Positions 55,686 to 56,711 of a DNA stretch of 56,711 nt are shown in pieces. The stretch spans positions 342 to 57,052 of the forward strand of contig NZ_JAGXJW010000054.1 of assembly GCF_019091135.1 (NCBI RefSeq), given 5' to 3'. The position numbers were made by a program, and so were the translations under genes. Position 1 is the stretch's first letter, and every line of letters starts with the position of its first letter. Under the pieces are notes generated by a model. That model saw nothing but the letters and a program-made list of their open reading frames with translations, was not told the DNA's origin and did not search any database. Source of the stretch: Cohnella sp. GbtcB17. Its GTDB lineage: Bacteria > Bacillota > Bacilli > Paenibacillales > Paenibacillaceae.

Positions 55686-56561
55686 TTACGGTTCGAGCTT
55701 CAGCATGGCGCCCGCAGCTTCAAGACGGTCGCGCCAGGCCGGCAGGCAAAGCGCCTTCAGATACGCGTACAGGCTGCGCACGAGAATACGATCGGGGATC
55801 GGCTGCCCGATCTCCTCGATCAGTCTGTCCGCCGCCTCGAGCAAGTCGGATCGACGTTCGGGCTCGAGCGCCTCGGGGCCGCTTCGCTCGACGTCCTTGA
55901 CGAACTCGCGCAGCGCGGCGACGTATTCGTTGTCCAATCCGCCCTTCGAGTCCTCGTCGTTCATGAGCGGCGCGGAACCGCGTCCCGCGAGCCCGGCCAT
56001 CACATCGTCGAGCCGCTCCAGCAGATAACTTCCGGCCCGCTCGCCCTTAATATTCCGCTTCTCCAGCAGACAGGTGTGCATGATCTCGTTCAGCATGCCG
56101 CTCAGCAGGTACGCCCCGTCCCGGCTATAGGCCGAGGCGTCGTCGCCGTAAATCGCCACGATATACTGCCGCTTCCACATCAGCAGCCGATGCCGCAGCT
56201 CGTGCAGCAGCTTGGTCTTCTGCTCCTGCCCGATATTGACCTGCGGCTCCTGCACGAGCATCATGAGGAACTCCGAGTTGTTCCGGAAATAATCGAAATA
56301 CCTGACGAGCTGCAGCCTGAACTGCTCGCGCGGGCCGAGCTGCCGCTCTTCCGGCAGCACGGCGAGCTCCGCCGTCATCCGCTCGACGAAGTGCCAGAGG
56401 ACGGCGAGCACCAGCTCTTCCTTGCCTTTGAAGTAAAAGTAGATCGAACCCTTCGCCATCCCGAGCTCGTCGACGATCTCCTGAATGGACGTGGCGTGGA
56501 ATCCCTTGCGCGCGAAGCAGCGCATGGCGGCTTCGATAATCTGATGCTTGCGTGCGTTCAT
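55686..56561 (-). CDS. TetR/AcrR-family regulator
   Basis: 291 residues. The helix-turn-helix HQIIEAAMRCFARKGFHATSIQEIVDELGMAKGSIYFYFKGKEELVLAVL is at the N-terminus. A long helical ligand domain follows, larger than typical (about 200) by some 90 residues. GGAGGG precedes the ATG. Its position in front of the RND-type remnant, same strand, suggests it controls an efflux operon beyond the window. The ligand is unknown. Confidence 0.92.
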   Translation of the reverse strand: MNARKHQIIEAAMRCFARKGFHATSIQEIVDELGMAKGSIYFYFKGKEELVLAVLWHFVERMTAELAVLPEERQLGPREQFRLQLVRYFDYFRNNSEFLMMLVQEPQVNIGQEQKTKLLHELRHRLLMWKRQYIVAIYGDDASAYSRDGAYLLSGMLNEIMHTCLLEKRNIKGERAGSYLLERLDDVMAGLAGRGSAPLMNDEDSKGGLDNEYVAALREFVKDVERSGPEALEPERRSDLLEAADRLIEEIGQPIPDRILVRSLYAYLKALCLPAWRDRLEAAGAMLKLEP

Positions 56562-56597
56562 GTCGTTCCCTCCGTGCGGAAGCAGCTTGCAGCCATT

Positions 56598-56711
56598 TTA
56601 AACGCTCGCCTTGGACTTGCGGCTCAGCTTCGCGCGCAGCTTCATCAGCGTCTCATAGGCGATCGGCACGATCAGCAGCGACTACATCCGGGCGGTCGCC
56701 GACGATTCGAC
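56598..56711 (-). pseudogene. RND/MMPL-type transporter C-terminus, partial, with in-frame stop
   Basis: The minus strand encodes SLLIVPIAYETLMKLRAKLSRKSKASV, the usual end of an RND-type membrane transporter, ending at TAA 56598-56600. A TAG at 56682-56684 interrupts the frame right before SLL. The 30 bases at the window edge do not continue the protein. A plus-strand reading there (DYIRAVADDS) is also open. This may be a nonsense mutation or an assembly-edge artefact. Confidence 0.5.

Overview
The window looks like chromosomal DNA of a GC-rich, spore-forming Bacillota of the Paenibacillus/Cohnella type. Supporting signs are strong AGGAGG-type ribosome sites, frequent TTG/GTG starts, a caa3-type cta operon, a YhcN-like sporulation lipoprotein, a sporulation-kinase-like sensor, a Gram-positive LexA box type, a cre site and a PBSX-like phage-tail locus. 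Both ends cut genes: an EAL-domain protein on the left and an RND/MMPL-type transporter C-terminus on the right. The genus is inferred from gene content and style only. || Left third (1-26.4 kb): a two-component pair (1281-3367). A minus-strand caa3 cytochrome oxidase cluster ctaC-ctaD-ctaE-ctaF, then ctaG and a DUF420/CtaM gene (3471-8964), with a good sigma-A promoter and phased upstream boxes at 9083-9145. Then a YhcN-like lipoprotein, an FHA-domain protein under a cre site, ilvA, an MFS transporter, a TVP38-type membrane protein, an AlkC DNA-alkylation repair gene overlapping a FUSC exporter, a 2-hydroxyacid dehydrogenase, a seven-TM PAS histidine kinase, mscL with a zinc-ribbon tail, a Nudix hydrolase, a tyrosinase-like type-3 copper protein and an AI-2E-type permease. 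Three intergenic arrays (10.2, 16.6 and 24.1 kb) share a period of about 51 bp but not sequence. || Centre (26.4-45.8 kb): a PBSX-type contractile-tail locus. Read on the minus strand it runs: sigma-like activator (Xpf type), tail terminator-like protein, XkzB-like protein, sheath, tube, tail chaperone with a -1 frameshift extension, tape-measure candidate, XkdP/Q/R/S/T/U baseplate proteins, fibres, holin, tailspike, endolysin. A divergent Xre repressor and an ImmA-type protease sit at the control end. No terminase, portal, capsid or integrase gene is present, so this is best read as a headless phage-tail-like bacteriocin (tailocin). Two promoters inside it share an 18-bp box (17/18 identical) followed 16-17 bp later by a LexA-like box, which suggests coordinated, DNA-damage-linked expression of the particle genes and the tailspike/lysis genes. 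|| Right part (45.8-56.7 kb): a PfpI/DJ-1 protein, a membrane-anchored cytochrome c, a DUF2935 protein, an AT-richer lipoprotein gene lying between tRNA-Thr and a tRNA 3'-half-like remnant, an orphan LuxR-type response regulator, an AbrB-family membrane protein, a radical SAM protein with a LexA box in its promoter and a C-terminal clamp-binding-like pentapeptide, a DUF3298-type protein, a NAGPA-domain protein, an aldose-epimerase-like protein and a TetR regulator. || The most interesting signals are the tailocin and its paired promoter boxes, the A AAA AAC frameshift site in the tail chaperone, and the apparently SOS-controlled radical SAM protein.
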